A stretch of 64,000 nt of DNA from Pyrrhosoma nymphula (Eukaryota; Arthropoda; Insecta; Odonata; Coenagrionidae). Made by a program: the position numbers and the translations under genes. Below the pieces are notes generated by a model, which worked only from the letters and a program-made list of their open reading frames with translations, made no database searches and was not told the DNA's origin. Positions 1 to 11,700 of the stretch are shown piece by piece (position 1 is the stretch's first letter; every line of letters begins with the position of its first letter). The stretch covers positions 51,729,985-51,793,984 of the forward strand of contig OY754335.1 of NCBI GenBank assembly GCA_963573305.1. The letters are read 5' to 3'.

Positions 1-960
1 TCATTTGAAATTACTCGATAAGTTGAAAGCTTATGGAATACACTACGACTCAATATGCTGGATAAGAGAGTTTTTAGCCGACCGCAAACAGAGGTTAGTT
101 TTAGGTGACGTCAGTGAAAGCAACATCGGGTGTACTCCAGGGTAGTGTTTCCCCATATTCCTTTTAATTATGAAATCAGCGCCACATCACTACCATTGTT
201 ACGAGTCAAATTTGCCTCTTTGCAGACGACGCTGCATTGTACAGGGAGATAACAAAAAATAATGACAGGATTGCGTAAAAGAAAGGCTTATAGCCTATAA
301 ACGATTGATTTAATACAAGCATAACGTAAAACTTTACAAATTTTCACTGGGAAGATGTGTAAATGTTACATACAAACTTTCATTGAAATCCGTGATGGTC
401 GAGCGAGGACCACCAGACCACTTGGCATGGAATGACGCACTTGACAGTCAGAATAAAATTTTAAAAAGTGTGTGGTTATCAATTTTTGGAAAAGGAAAAC
501 TCGGTAAACGAATAATATACATTTAATCAAACTGAATTATCAGATATAGAGTCAGTTAAATACATCGGTGTGACCCTTACTCAGGAGCAGTCTAGGGGGA
601 AACACGTAGGGGATATCTGCGGACAGACTAATCGTAAATTGGGATTTATAAAAAGAATATCATGAAAGTGTGACGAGAAGTTAAAAAACGACGATCTTCT
701 TCTCTCATGAAACCTCAATTGGAGTACGCCACTAGCATGTGGGACCCTTACAAAGTAGGATTTGCTTCGAAAATAGATCAAGTGCGGCGGAGAGTAGCTA
801 GATTTGTAAAACGTTGTTACGATAAACTTAGCATTGTGACCGAATTGTTAAAGGAATTAGAGTGGGGATCTTTAACTGATCCAAGGTAAAAATATAGGTT
901 TAATATCGCACTCAGTAGACACTATAATTTATAAAATTAATATGTTATGAGAAATGAACT
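1..960 (+). mobile_element. Decayed CR1/Jockey-like LINE reverse transcriptase
   Basis: A broken reverse transcriptase runs in from the left edge. Near positions 4-140 one frame reads LLDKLKAYGIHYDS, then WIREFLADRKQRLVLGDVSE, the usual palm stretch before the GVPQGS motif. After frameshifts, 219-230 encodes the catalytic FADD (context FADDAALYREITKNNDRIA). At 707-889 an open frame reads LEYATSMWDPYK and RRRVARFVKRCYD, the typical C-terminal thumb region of CR1/Jockey-type LINEs. Several frameshifts and stops separate these pieces, so it is dead. The 5' part lies outside the window. The family is clear; the clade is my inference. Confidence 0.8.
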
Positions 961-2379
961 AACCCATTAAAAGGAAGTCTTCTCATGAGCGAGGTTAATA
1001 TATTTTCAAAATAAAGCGGTTATCGGGCCATTCTGTAAAATCTAAGGAATTGTAAATCGTGCCGATCCGATCATTGGATTTCTTTGTAGCCTTAAAGAAG
1101 TAGGTACTGACGAGAGATGAAACCAGTGAAATGATGAGTGCAAACGAAAGCCAGATAAGGTGTTTATAAGAAGTCACACAATCTTCTCCCTTACCCATTT
1201 CTCCATCCACCTCCAGTAAGAACGCGTGATAGAGTCATATTCAGTCACCCAACAGGCTTAACTCTTCCATGAATTTATTACACAAACAGCTCTATTTTTA
1301 CGTTCTTGGAGAAGGAACAACAGACTGAATGAAGATAGGGGTGGTATGACGGCCTCACTTTCGCCAAAATAAAGCTGTTCGTCTCTCTCTTTTTCTCCTC
1401 ACACGGAGTCTGTTTATAGGTCACTCGTCTGGGAGCAATTCCAGAGCAAAGTTAAGCAGACAGCTGGCCCATAAAAATAGAAACTGCTTGACAAAATATC
1501 AGGTAATAGTTTAAGGAGGGTAACCTCTCCTACAATTAGGCAGAATGAGCATTATAAGGAATTGTTTTCTTTTCTGAAAATACCAGTGCATTATTCCTCA
1601 AGGCGACGTTTATACAGCAATAGGGCCACGCAGTGTGAACTCTGAGGCAGCGAGCACAGAGACTCTCAAATAGACAATTAAGAAATTTACGAAGAAAGTA
1701 AATTAACAACTTACGTTAAAGCATCTAAAGAGAAGTTTTATAGGCACGTATGTAACACAAGTTTAAGCGACATCAGATGCGGAATGGTTTACATAAGAGT
1801 CCCATTTCTACACAGCAATTGCAAAGAAAATAATAAACAAAGAAATTATTTATAGAATTGTCCAATATCTCCTTAAATGAATGAGCACATATATTTGCTG
1901 TTAACTTATTAGAGTAAAACTGAAAAGATGACTTTTGGATTTAGCCATTCTCCAGACAACTTAAGGAGAGTTCAGTTAGAATCAGTTCTTATTACTTTAA
2001 ACTAAAATTCAGCAAGCCTTAAGTGGCTTGAGATCTTGAACTTGATGTAGCTAATTAAAAAAATGAAAAACACAAAGATCAGGAAAAATATTGTTTAAAC
2101 CTCCGCAAATATAACTCTTTTAATTCAATCTAAGGTATAACTTATTATTAGCATTAGAAAAATTCTGTCCAAATTAATTTTATGACGTATTTTGTGTATG
2201 TGTGGAATTTAAATGCTATGGCTACTAAATAATAAAATAAGAATATAATTACAGATCTTACATTGGGAGACACGAAAGCGTTAGCGTGGCCATTTTCAGT
2301 GAATTTAAGGTAACTTTTCATAAAAATCACCAACATTTAACACAATAAAAGGTGATTAGTTTTCTAACGAAAAAACGCA
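961..2379. other. AT-rich intergenic stretch, nothing recognised
   Basis: I see no coding pattern, RNA gene or clear repeat here. The short open frames on either strand have no motif or plausible splice context. Confidence 0.5.
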
Positions 2380-2450
2380 GAGTTAGCGTTGCTTTAGTTA
2401 ATTTGCGTTAATGTATCATTAACACAAATGAGCTAAAGCAACGCTAACTC
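2380..2450. repeat. Short near-perfect inverted repeat (hairpin)
   Basis: The 34-base arms at 2380-2413 and 2417-2450 differ at only about three positions and are separated by three bases (TAT). The arms begin GAGTTAGCGTTGCTTTAG. It could be the end-to-end remnant of a small foldback element or MITE. No target duplication is obvious. Confidence 0.8.
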
Positions 2451-3950
2451 AACCTTTGGTTGAAGGCTCGTAGAGCTACAAGTTGCTCCAGCACCTACAA
2501 AGCATCAAGAAAATATCATTTAGAGTCGTCAAATCTCTTATATGAAGCTCTATTCATTAGGGAAATGGAAGCTTAACCTTAGTTGGGATGTAAATTGAGT
2601 GTGAATGCACTCAACGTTCTTAAATATAAAAAACAATTGTAAGTGCCGCAGAAATATAAATGGATGAAAAATGAACGGAGAATCCAAGAAAACATAAAAT
2701 GATGCCCATTTCAACTCGCATACTATTTTCACTCTTACATACATGTTTATTTTATTTTAGTCTTGATCATAAATTTATTTAAACATTGTGTTAATGGCAA
2801 TGAATGCTCGGATACGTTTCATCTCTAGAATAAATGAATGTTCAACGATGTATTGTAATAGTGGTGAAAATGTTTTCGAATCCAATCAATCGCTTTGTCA
2901 TCACACTGTCATATCAATAAAAAACCAGAGGTAGCACGTCCGCCGATTTTTAAAAATCTAATTGAATTTCATTTAGATATATTAAAGAGCGCAATTTTCT
3001 GTTCTCCAAAGTTCGTTTCCGCAAAGAGCATCATCCACAAAATTGATAAAGCACTGAAAACTCTTCGATTCCGAGAATTATATCCAATATCAAGAGAGTA
3101 TATTGATTGCAGCACATGACTGAGGATGCCATATAAAATTGAAAATGAAAGGCAACTACCAAAATTAAACTGGAGTGTGATATACAGTCGTTTGCTCCAA
3201 GTGGGAACCTTATAACGCTGATGAAAACAATTTAGACGAAGAGAGGAGGACAGGACACAAAGTGACGAGAAATTAACTGGCTTGAAAAGAGGGAAAGTAA
3301 TCAAAAGCGGGGAGACTTGAAAGAGATTAATTCGCTACGTCAGACGTAATGGCTCTTCCGGGTGAAAGCCTCTTTCGTTGAACCTCTCAGTATTTGCAGG
3401 TGATAATTTTGTGTAAGATGTGTTCTAGGTGAAGAATGATTTACTGCACGGCTTCATTTCTAAATTAAGGAGTACTGGAGGTCTGAAGGACCAGGAGGTC
3501 AAGGGGGATCTAGGCTCCAATCCTTTGTTTCAAGAAGTAGCGCTTCGGAACTCATCGACTAAAATAAAGCCCTGGTGATCTATTGCTGAAACGCCGTGAT
3601 AATTATCGCATGCGAAAATAAGTCGAAAATGAGTCGAAACACTTCATCCACACGCGATAATTATTGATTGTGAAGTACCAAGTGGTTGTATACCATTCAA
3701 TACTTAAGAAATCATATGAAAAAGCGCCATTTTTTATTGCGAAAAATATGCATAAAGAATAATTTCCAAATATTTAAAGTAGCTATAACTAAGGTAATAC
3801 GGTAGAAGACAGCGTAAATGTAACATAGAGATAAACAAAATCTCTAACTCCCAATATGTTTCTTTATTCGAAATCATTGCACAATAGCCTCACCTGAACC
3901 TAATAATACTTTATGTTAAGACAATTATTAATAAAAAAGTTTTTCATAGA
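2451..3950. other. AT-rich intergenic stretch, nothing recognised
   Basis: No gene or repeat could be supported. The open frames at 2895-3119 (+) and 2969-3304 (-) overlap on opposite strands and look like chance. Confidence 0.5.
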
Positions 3951-3961
3951 ATAGAAAATTA

Positions 3962-4046
3962 AAGAAATATATAAAAATATATATATATATATATATAAAT
4001 ATATATATATATAAAAATAGAAATATATATATATATATAAAATAGA
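3962..4046. repeat. AT dinucleotide microsatellite, interrupted
   Basis: Three runs of (AT)n are broken by short A-rich spacers such as AAAAATAG. A 24-base A-rich phrase is repeated on each side of the array, near 3953 and 4041. Confidence 0.9.
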
Positions 4047-4099
4047 AAATTAAAGAAAGACAGAAAACTATTATACTGACTACAACTTTATTTTTCCCT

Positions 4100-4560
4100 A
4101 GCCATAATAGAATATTTGAATAACCATATTTGAATTTTATATTTAAACTTGAGCAGCTGTAAGAAGCATGAAGTAAATAAAGAAGCATTGATGACGCAAA
4201 ACCTTCGATTTTAATGGCTGAAATTATTTGTTATTAACTAAGTATACAAATATAAGGTTTTGACTCATTTTTTTCACCCCGTACGCTGAAAATACCTTCA
4301 AAACTGAAGATTTTCTTTGGATTCTGCAAAAATTACTGCGGAGAGTAATTGATTTATTTTTAAAAGTAGTTGAGAAAGAATGCAAAATATACACTCAAAT
4401 TTCCGACGAGATCTTTGGGTCAAAAATTCTTCATTTTATTTAAATAAAGATCCTGTGTATACCCGTATCATTTCCCATGGAAATTGCTGGTATTTTTGGC
4501 AAATATCTCGAGAACTTTAGTGGTAAGAGACTGATATTTTGTTATAATAGTAAAAATGTG
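4100..4560. repeat. Dispersed repeat family A, copy 1
   Basis: This aligns in the same orientation with 44250-44760. Shared phrases include GTAAGAAG, then TGACGCAAAA, CATTTTTTTCAC, GCTGAAAA(T/C)(A/G)CCTTCA, ACCATTTCCCATG and GCTGGTATTT. Neither copy has an open frame, tRNA-like head or clear inverted ends, so the class is unknown. Divergence looks considerable, which suggests an old family. Confidence 0.75.
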
Positions 4561-4959
4561 TAGATTTATATATAATGAGGCCAGATGTATTGAACTTTAT
4601 TATAATAGACATCTCGCTTATACTACCTTAATATCCTCTACTGGCGTCTCCTGCGTTTTGAGCGCAAAGGTAATTTATGGTTTGGAGTCTCGAAGAACGT
4701 AAATAAATCATAACGAATGTATTTTCTGTGAGTCATTGCATGGTTGTTGTACATACCTTCTTCAGATCCTTTTGAGGCGGTTGTGAGGACATGCTCACTT
4801 GAAGTTGTGCTTTCAGACAATGCGTTTCAAATGATAACGACTCTCGTCAATCAATCACCGTGCTGTCAACATCCTCACCGCCTCTAGGAAATTTAAATGT
4901 GGCGCATCATTCCGCTCATGAGTACAAATTCGCATTTTCATGCTTGTGTAGCTCTCGCA

Positions 4960-5335
4960 AAAGTTCTTGGCGCTGCGCAAGGAACGATTTTGGGACGTGG
5001 GCTACAAAACTATCAAAATTCTGCAAAACGGGGGAGGATTGTTGATTAGTGTGGAGGGTCGGTGTGAAACCTTTCGAATTGCTGTCAACACGAGCGCATC
5101 GAGAAGCGGGATGACTCACCCCTCCCTGCCGTCCCATTTCGACCCGTCTCACAATGAGACCTCGAGATAGGGTACCTGGTAACGTCACAGCGATGGGAGG
5201 TTTTAACCACTTGCCTTGCGTCCCATTTTCCTCACTCTCTCTCTCGTCGTTACCTCCCTATCTTTCCCTTCGTACTTTCCTTTCAATCCCTCCCCTTTCA
5301 CCTCTCCTCCTTGCTGCGCAGGTCTACGTCAGAAT
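4960..5335. repeat. Dispersed repeat family B, copy 1
   Basis: This aligns in the same orientation with 36452-36865. Shared phrases include GCGCTGCGCA, ACGGGGGAGGA, TTGATTAGTGTG, CGTCTCAC then ATGAGACCTCGA, TTTTAACCACTTGCCTT and CTCCTTGC(T/C)GCG. The 3' half is a pyrimidine-rich run with CTCTCTC. The open frames on both strands are by-products of the repeat, not genes. The class is unknown; no terminal inverted repeats were seen. Confidence 0.85.
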
Positions 5336-8130
5336 CTTTTGCGAGAGCCATATCCACTGTGCGGCCCGTTTTCTAGGGCAGACGACGGAGTTTAGTCGGT
5401 TATTTGGCGGAGGCGGCTGGCAATAGAGGTCATTCGCGTCATAGGAATAGGCAGGTAGGTGGGTAAGGGAAGGAATTTTGGGGGAATGGAGGAAGGGAGG
5501 AGAAGAACCCCGCGTCAACATCAGCCTAATCTTGGCAAATGGAGCCAAGAGGTCCATATGAAGGATCTGGTACTTTCCTAGTGCATCACAGGCAACTTTT
5601 TTCGAGATCTCCACCGAATCATGAATGCCATGGCCGCATACGCCTTTACGTACTACTCGTGGATCGAATTCCCGGGCTTCCAAGTGGTGAATCGGTGGAT
5701 CAGGTTTCCCTGCTTAGTATTATTTTTCTGTTTCTCTCCTAAAAACCTTTCGAGAAAACCATATATTGTGATGATAGGAATCAAAATACGCCAGAAAATA
5801 ACCTGGAATGCCAGTACTCTAGCCACCAAGATTATCCGATCCGCACCAGGGAGTTTGTCCCTCGCTGCTCCTAGCCTTGAGGAGCATTGGCGGCAAACGG
5901 GGAGGGATATTCGGGGCGTGAGAATAGGAGCAGCTGAGGACGGCCACTCTTCTGCGAGGGGAGAGGAGAATACTGCGAGGACGGAAAGAAACGGCCGTGA
6001 CGTGGGCACGCGTAACAGTTATTTTGGCACACGGAACCCTCCCACACTCTTGTATCTCGGCTGCCACTCCGGCCACGGAGCCGTAAAAATACAGACACGA
6101 ATGCCAAAGAGTATTGATGTTGGATATTTGTAAATATGTCCGAATCGGAAGGAATGTCGAAAGTTTAAAACGGCTAGTACTTCTGTGATTGACTCTTATT
6201 GATCAGTGTCGCCCATAGATTAGTAAAGAGGAAAATAGATGGCACCATACAGTGGGATAACATGGACATTTTAAAGCGATTGGAATGCGTGATCGGCCAT
6301 ATTGAATGGAACAGTTGTGCAGTTAATGCGCCGAAAGCATAGGTATTAGAAGTGGAATTGTCGTAGTGCCCCAATTATTCCACTAAAATGCACAATGGAA
6401 AAAAGAAAAAAGAAATGCTTAATTCGAAAATATTTATATAAAACGAGCGAAAGATACCCGTTGAAATTCAACGGGTGTGAAAAACATTAAACTTATTTTT
6501 TATAATAAAACCGCAAAGCCCGAAGAAAAACAGTATGCGTGGTCATTTGAGGAGTAGGCGTGGTAACCTATCTTGTATGTTGTGTTCGATTTAGTAGACA
6601 CACTGACATTTTTCCATGTGCACGGAGAGATGAGTGACTATTGGTTCACTTTCATGCACGGGGAACTCAAAAAATCGGCCTTGCAGACTCATTAATACTT
6701 AAATAGCAAAGGTTGATAGATGGTCACCTCGTCCCTCCGGTTCTCTTGAGTCGTCTTCTGAGTGATTAACAGCTCTATCGCTTCCCTTGTGTACATACAT
6801 ATATTTGCATTCCATGACTTAATTCAGTTGCACTATTCAACGTTGATATGTGCGTTGATTATCTTAATCAGGATTGGACAGAAGGGTACTAAATGAAAAA
6901 AATCTATGGTGATTCTTATTGCACTTGTCGATTTTCATGCACGGATGTCGTTGATTGGGCAGAATTTCCGTTCTTCTTTCGGGTAAAAAGCATGTAGTGA
7001 CGTCATTATAATTTCCGCCAACTTAACGCAGACTGAATGTTCGAAACAGATGCGTCTATATTTGAACCAGATTTATAGTTGGTTACCCGTCTGTAGGTTG
7101 GGTAAGGATGAAATTTGTGCGGATCTTAGCGTAACCCGAGAAACACCATGAGGAGAATCTCATGAGATCGCTGGTGGGCATGTCTTTGACCATCCAAGTC
7201 TAACCTTTGTCGTTTTTCTTTCAAGGGCTCATTTTCTCGCAAATAAAACATTCATTTTGCTTTAGAAGATTTTTTCGAAAGGTTACTCTTTTTTCCTATT
7301 AGGCATGTTGATGGATATATTTCTGAGTCCAAGAAACGGAAACACAGCGGCAAGTGAGAGTCTAGAATAGGCAACTCGATGATTGAGTGAATGTACCTAA
7401 GTTAACTGCACTTTAACACTTTTAAACATTATAAATAACTCGTGACATTTATGATGTGGGAATTGGTCTAAAAAACAATTCGCAATCGCAATGAGAGGCC
7501 GACGGTTTCACTACGTGTAATACATCTGAGTATTAAATTATAATAAACAACGCCGTGGTTGTTGTAGCAACAGAGGCATTATTACCATTGATATTCGCTC
7601 CACGTAAATATTCTTGCACATTTAATTAAGTGTATATTCTATTAATTCCTTTATGTGTAAAGTTTACTACGTTATTATTCTCTCATATACATGCAGTGCA
7701 CCTTTGAGAGCTACTTTGAGAATAGACGTTGAAAAGTATACTTGTTAAATATGCATTGACTTTATCGAGTACCCCCCGAAGCAATTTATCATGGGGCCCT
7801 TAGGACTCTGGGCTCTTCTTATACGGATTTTGTTTCTACGTAATACCATGGGCCTGCAGGAAGGCGTGATATTTAAATGCTAGAGGCGTGTATATCCTTT
7901 GAAAATCAAATCTATGGTTGTCAAGGATATATGTTATTGTTGATTTCAGAGAAAAAGGTGAGATTTTTCAGCTGAAAACATGAAGTTCAGACAAATACGG
8001 AGCGTAGAAGGAAATCGATTGATAAAATTAGAAACTTCATTTATTCAGCCATCCGATAAAAAAAATCCCAGCCCTATATCTTGAGTAAAAGTAATTTTAA
8101 AAACAAATAAATGAAACCACTGCACCGAAC
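5336..8130. other. Mixed stretch without a supported gene
   Basis: The first 800 bases are GC-richer and carry overlapping open frames on both strands up to 170 codons, but none shows a family motif or splice-compatible ends. At about 5665-5685 the minus strand has a B-box-like GGGAATTCGATCC that may mark a worn tRNA-derived SINE. From 6.1 to 8.1 kb I see nothing beyond AT-rich DNA. Confidence 0.4.
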
Positions 8131-8139
8131 CCAATGCTT

Positions 8140-8510
8140 AGCATGAACCACCAGGGGGGACCTTCAGGGGGCCTTTGGGGGCCCTTAGGGATTTTTAATA
8201 TAGCATATGTTACAACCACATATGTTTTCTATCTGCATGCCAAATTTCAGCTCAATCGGTTCAGCAGTTTTTGCGTGATGGAGCAACAGACAGACAGACA
8301 CCATTACATCTTTATACATATTAGTAAGGATCACACCCTTAACCCTGAAAAAATAGGGTTTTGGTTAATTGAACCCTACAGTGTTTGTTGTCTACCAGTA
8401 ACAAACATGTGTTCCAAATTTCATCAAAATCGGTCCTGTGGTTTAGGAGGAGATGTGGAACATACATACATACATACATACATACATTGACTTTTATATA
8501 TATAAAGATT
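8140..8510. repeat. Dispersed repeat with two related sub-units and a CATA tail
   Basis: Two halves carry the same theme. Near 8238 it reads CCAAATTTCAGCTCAATCGG then a CAGACAGACAGACA run; near 8413 it reads CCAAATTTCATCAAAATCGG followed by (CATA)n at 8462-8487 and a TATATATA end. Phrases of this type recur widely in arthropod non-coding DNA, apparently as the end of a transposon, but I cannot name the family. The open frame across it is a by-product. Confidence 0.7.
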
Positions 8511-8744
8511 GCGCGCGGTAGTCATGTTAGGTGGATTACTTCACAAAAAAATGGGCTTCACTTTCGGTCGTTAAGACGCCATCTTTATACACTATTCTTT
8601 AATCTATGGTGTATATTAACAATCGGTGTTTTCCTAGGATGGTTACTTCAATGCATCTTCAGTTATAGATATTAATAATCAATAGGTTTCATTTCATTTA
8701 TAAACTACCGGATATGGGTATGTTTAAATGGAAGTCAGAAAAAA

Positions 8745-9250
8745 TACTCCCGATTTTAACACGTGCAGAGCCCTGTCTATCTCTAGTAATATTTTCTTCA
8801 TCGCAGCGTATCTTACCCTTCTTCATTCCGTCTTTCCTTTCTCTATTTTCCGTTGCCTATTTTCTTTCTTCCCCTTCCCCGCTTGCCCAAAATCCTTCCA
8901 ACTATCATGGCCTTCAGCAATCCATCACCCCTCATTACCTCTTTCAGCCACCTACCCTACCTACCCCTAATTTTATCCTGAAGTTGCCTCTCCTCAACAG
9001 CCATGTCAAGCACTTGCTCATTTGTCTCCCTTTCTGTTCACCGCAACTTCTCCATCTTACTCCACACATACATCTCGAACGCCTGCAGCCTATTCTCGTC
9101 CTCTTTTCTCCGAGTCCACGTCTCTGCTCCATACAACACTAGGCTCTTTATCAAGTTCTCCACCAGCCTCTTCTTTACATTCTTACCCAAGCTGATGACA
9201 TCGGTAGTGTAGTGTTGCATGCTTGTGAGGCTTCGCCTCATGACAAGCAT
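8745..9250 (-). mobile_element. RTE-like LINE 3' fragment, decayed
   Basis: Minus-strand reading from 9200 down gives GKNVKKRLVENLIKSLVLYG then AETWTRRKEDENRLQAFEM, matching the C-terminal end of the better-preserved LINE at 59893-61976 (VKKRLVKTLIWSVALCG). Further on, LLKAMIVGRILGKRGRGRKK matches that element's last 50 residues. Frameshifts occur after the AFEM segment. Only the last fifth of the open frame survives, a common outcome of 5' truncation. Confidence 0.8.
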
Positions 9251-11360
9251 TAGCGATTTATGCTAATGCATAATTAGTCGTAGTTACACTAACTTTAGGG
9301 TATAGTGTAATGCATGTTCGTGATTACTCACCCCCTGCCACACACCCCTGAGGTGGCTTGCAGGGTATTTTGTAGATTGTAGATGAAGGTCCCTTCTGTT
9401 ACGGAACGCTTCCTTCCATAGTCCTATTCTCCTTTTACGTCTTTGATTTTATGCCCATTTTCTTCTGACGTACTACATAAGTAATTAAATTGCTCTACTT
9501 GCTCCTGTTTGCGCCCATTTACTTTTTATGACCAGCCTCCTATTCTTAGCCCTGGAGAATCTATGCCTTTTGTTTTCTTGTTATTTATCTTCAGTCGGTA
9601 TAACATCACAACGATATGTTCTTGACACGAATATTTATGTATAATATATGCAGAATTTATACCAAAAAGTTCAGAATAATTATGAATTTTGTTAATACAT
9701 AAAATGTAAATGCACGTGCAATCGTTAACATGATAAAATTTTGCCAAAAGGCTATTATAAAAATGTTTGGTAGTATTTTGCTACAGGATTTCATTAAAAT
9801 TGAGCTAGCTGTATTCTGTTCAGCGTTTGATTATAACCAGAGTTAGGGGAAAGTTTGATCGTAACATGGCGGTGTCACTAAATTGGCAGATTAAAAATTG
9901 ATTAGGTGAGTTTTTAAGGAAAATTTTCCCACGATCAACAGACCAGTAGGCATCGCCAGAAACATAAATTAAATATTGAAAATACTCATTAGCGTTTCTT
10001 TGTGTATACGTATGTGGTTTTGAAAAATTGGAACAAGTTCAGTTTTAAAGCTAACTGGACCTTTCATTGATGATTTCAACTGTAAATAGCAAGATGACGA
10101 TGATTTCATTAAATCGATGCTTCTTCGGTGGAGTTACTGCGCGGTGATTGATGATTTTCTACTTCAGGACATCACTAACGGACGACAATTTCCTTCTACC
10201 CCATCAACATTTCTTCACGCGGACGGAAGCTTCACGGGCAATCGATCTCGAGGAAAACATGAAACGAGACGGATTTCGCCACATCCATCTTTGCGCCCAC
10301 GCCACAGTCCCGCCCCCCGAACGTAATCCGTGTCTTTCTCTTCGGGAAAACTACTAGACAGCAGCAGTGAGTCATTTCCTTTCGGCCTTCCCTCGGCGCC
10401 TGTCTCCCTAAAAGAGAGGACGGGAGTGGCCACCTGGGGAAAGGAGCTCGCTATTTTTTTACGCTCACGAAAGGGCTGACTCACCCGTCCATTCAGAAAC
10501 GACGACATCTATGGCTGCGTTGTGAGATGATTTGAATATGGCACAGAAATATGTAGCGCGAATCCCATACTTCATCCTTACTATTGCATTGTTTATTTAT
10601 TGTGTATTTATATTATTAATTATCATGAGTCATATTAGCTTCTCTCAGTAGGTTTCCGCAGATTTTTCACACCCCCCTTCATGTGAGGGTGTTTTCTTGC
10701 AGTGTTTTTTTTCCGGCCAGCCATAATCCTCACGTTCTTCCCACAATTGTACATATCTTTTTACACTTCTTTCTGATACTACATTGTTTCGCGTTAAAAT
10801 TCTATTTAATTATTTTTAGTATTATTTTTTTATTAACATATTGCAGTGTTTATCATGTTCACTGTACTCATATACTGACGAGGGGTTAGATGGAAGTAGG
10901 GATTTTTAAAGTCTCAATCTCGCCACAATAATAACGTATATCTATTATCTGAATTTTTCCAGAAGATAAATTGCACAAGACAGTAAAACAAAATTAATAG
11001 GAATCGTCCAAAATGAACAGGGTCAAATGATGTGCATTAAAACTCTTCGCATCATGATTTATTTAATTTTGCGGATTAAACACCTCTGTTCGAGGTTACG
11101 AATCAATCCCAAATATGGCCTCCATGTAGCATATCTCCTTCACCTTGTCACTTGAGTTAACTTTTTTTATCCATGGCCAACTTTTCATTCAGTAAAACTT
11201 GGCCATGTCTCTGATGAAGAGCGGGCATTCGCTTTAAGGACATAACGCAGAAGATGACTGTCATTTGTCTCTTAACGTATGCCGTTTAGTTGGCCAATCA
11301 CGGAGAAGAGTGAAGTTCTTAAGCACTGAAATTAGACGCTACCTTAGTAGGTAGGCATAT
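9251..11360. other. Intergenic stretch, nothing recognised
   Basis: A GC-richer patch at 10120-10510 has overlapping open frames of up to 97 codons on both strands without motifs. The rest is AT-rich. No gene or repeat could be supported. Confidence 0.45.
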
Positions 11361-11369
11361 ACTACAAGC

Positions 11370-11700
11370 AGTGACAAACACCATTCAACAAGGTATTTAT
11401 AAGTAATTTTTTAAATTCAGTAAATCTTTCAATGTTTTTCACTGAGACTGGCAACCGGTTATCAAATTTTGTACACATTGCACGTGGTACTTTAAGCACC
11501 ATAGTTAGGTCACGTTGTCCTACATGAAGGTCATAACATCTCCTTGTGTTGTGGGATTAATTCTCATTGTCACTAAGTGGCCGTTTCGTATACATTTTGC
11601 TGACATATTTATACTCATGTAACACTGTTTGGACAGGCTTTTAAATGAAGGCCTGTATAAAACATTTCAAAATTCTATATATACGTCAACATTTTGAATT
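11370..11700 (-). mobile_element. Probable LINE 3' ORF end, decayed
   Basis: The minus strand reads MSAKCIRNGHLVTMRINPTT, then after a shift TMVLKVPRAMCTKFDNRLP and VSVKNIERFTEFKKLL. This is the layout of the C-terminus of many non-LTR reverse transcriptases, where a basic stretch precedes LP..IK....FK..L. Upstream motifs are missing. It is a different lineage from the RTE-like fragments elsewhere in the window. Identification rests on this pattern alone. Confidence 0.45.

Noticed and set aside
5324..6133. Overlapping open frames up to 170 codons on both strands
   Set aside because: No motif, no splice logic, and overlap on opposite strands; part of a GC-richer non-coding patch next to repeat family B.
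8134..8675. 118- and 96-codon plus-strand frames (including HTYIHTYIH)
   Set aside because: They run through a simple CATA repeat and a dispersed repeat; not protein-like.
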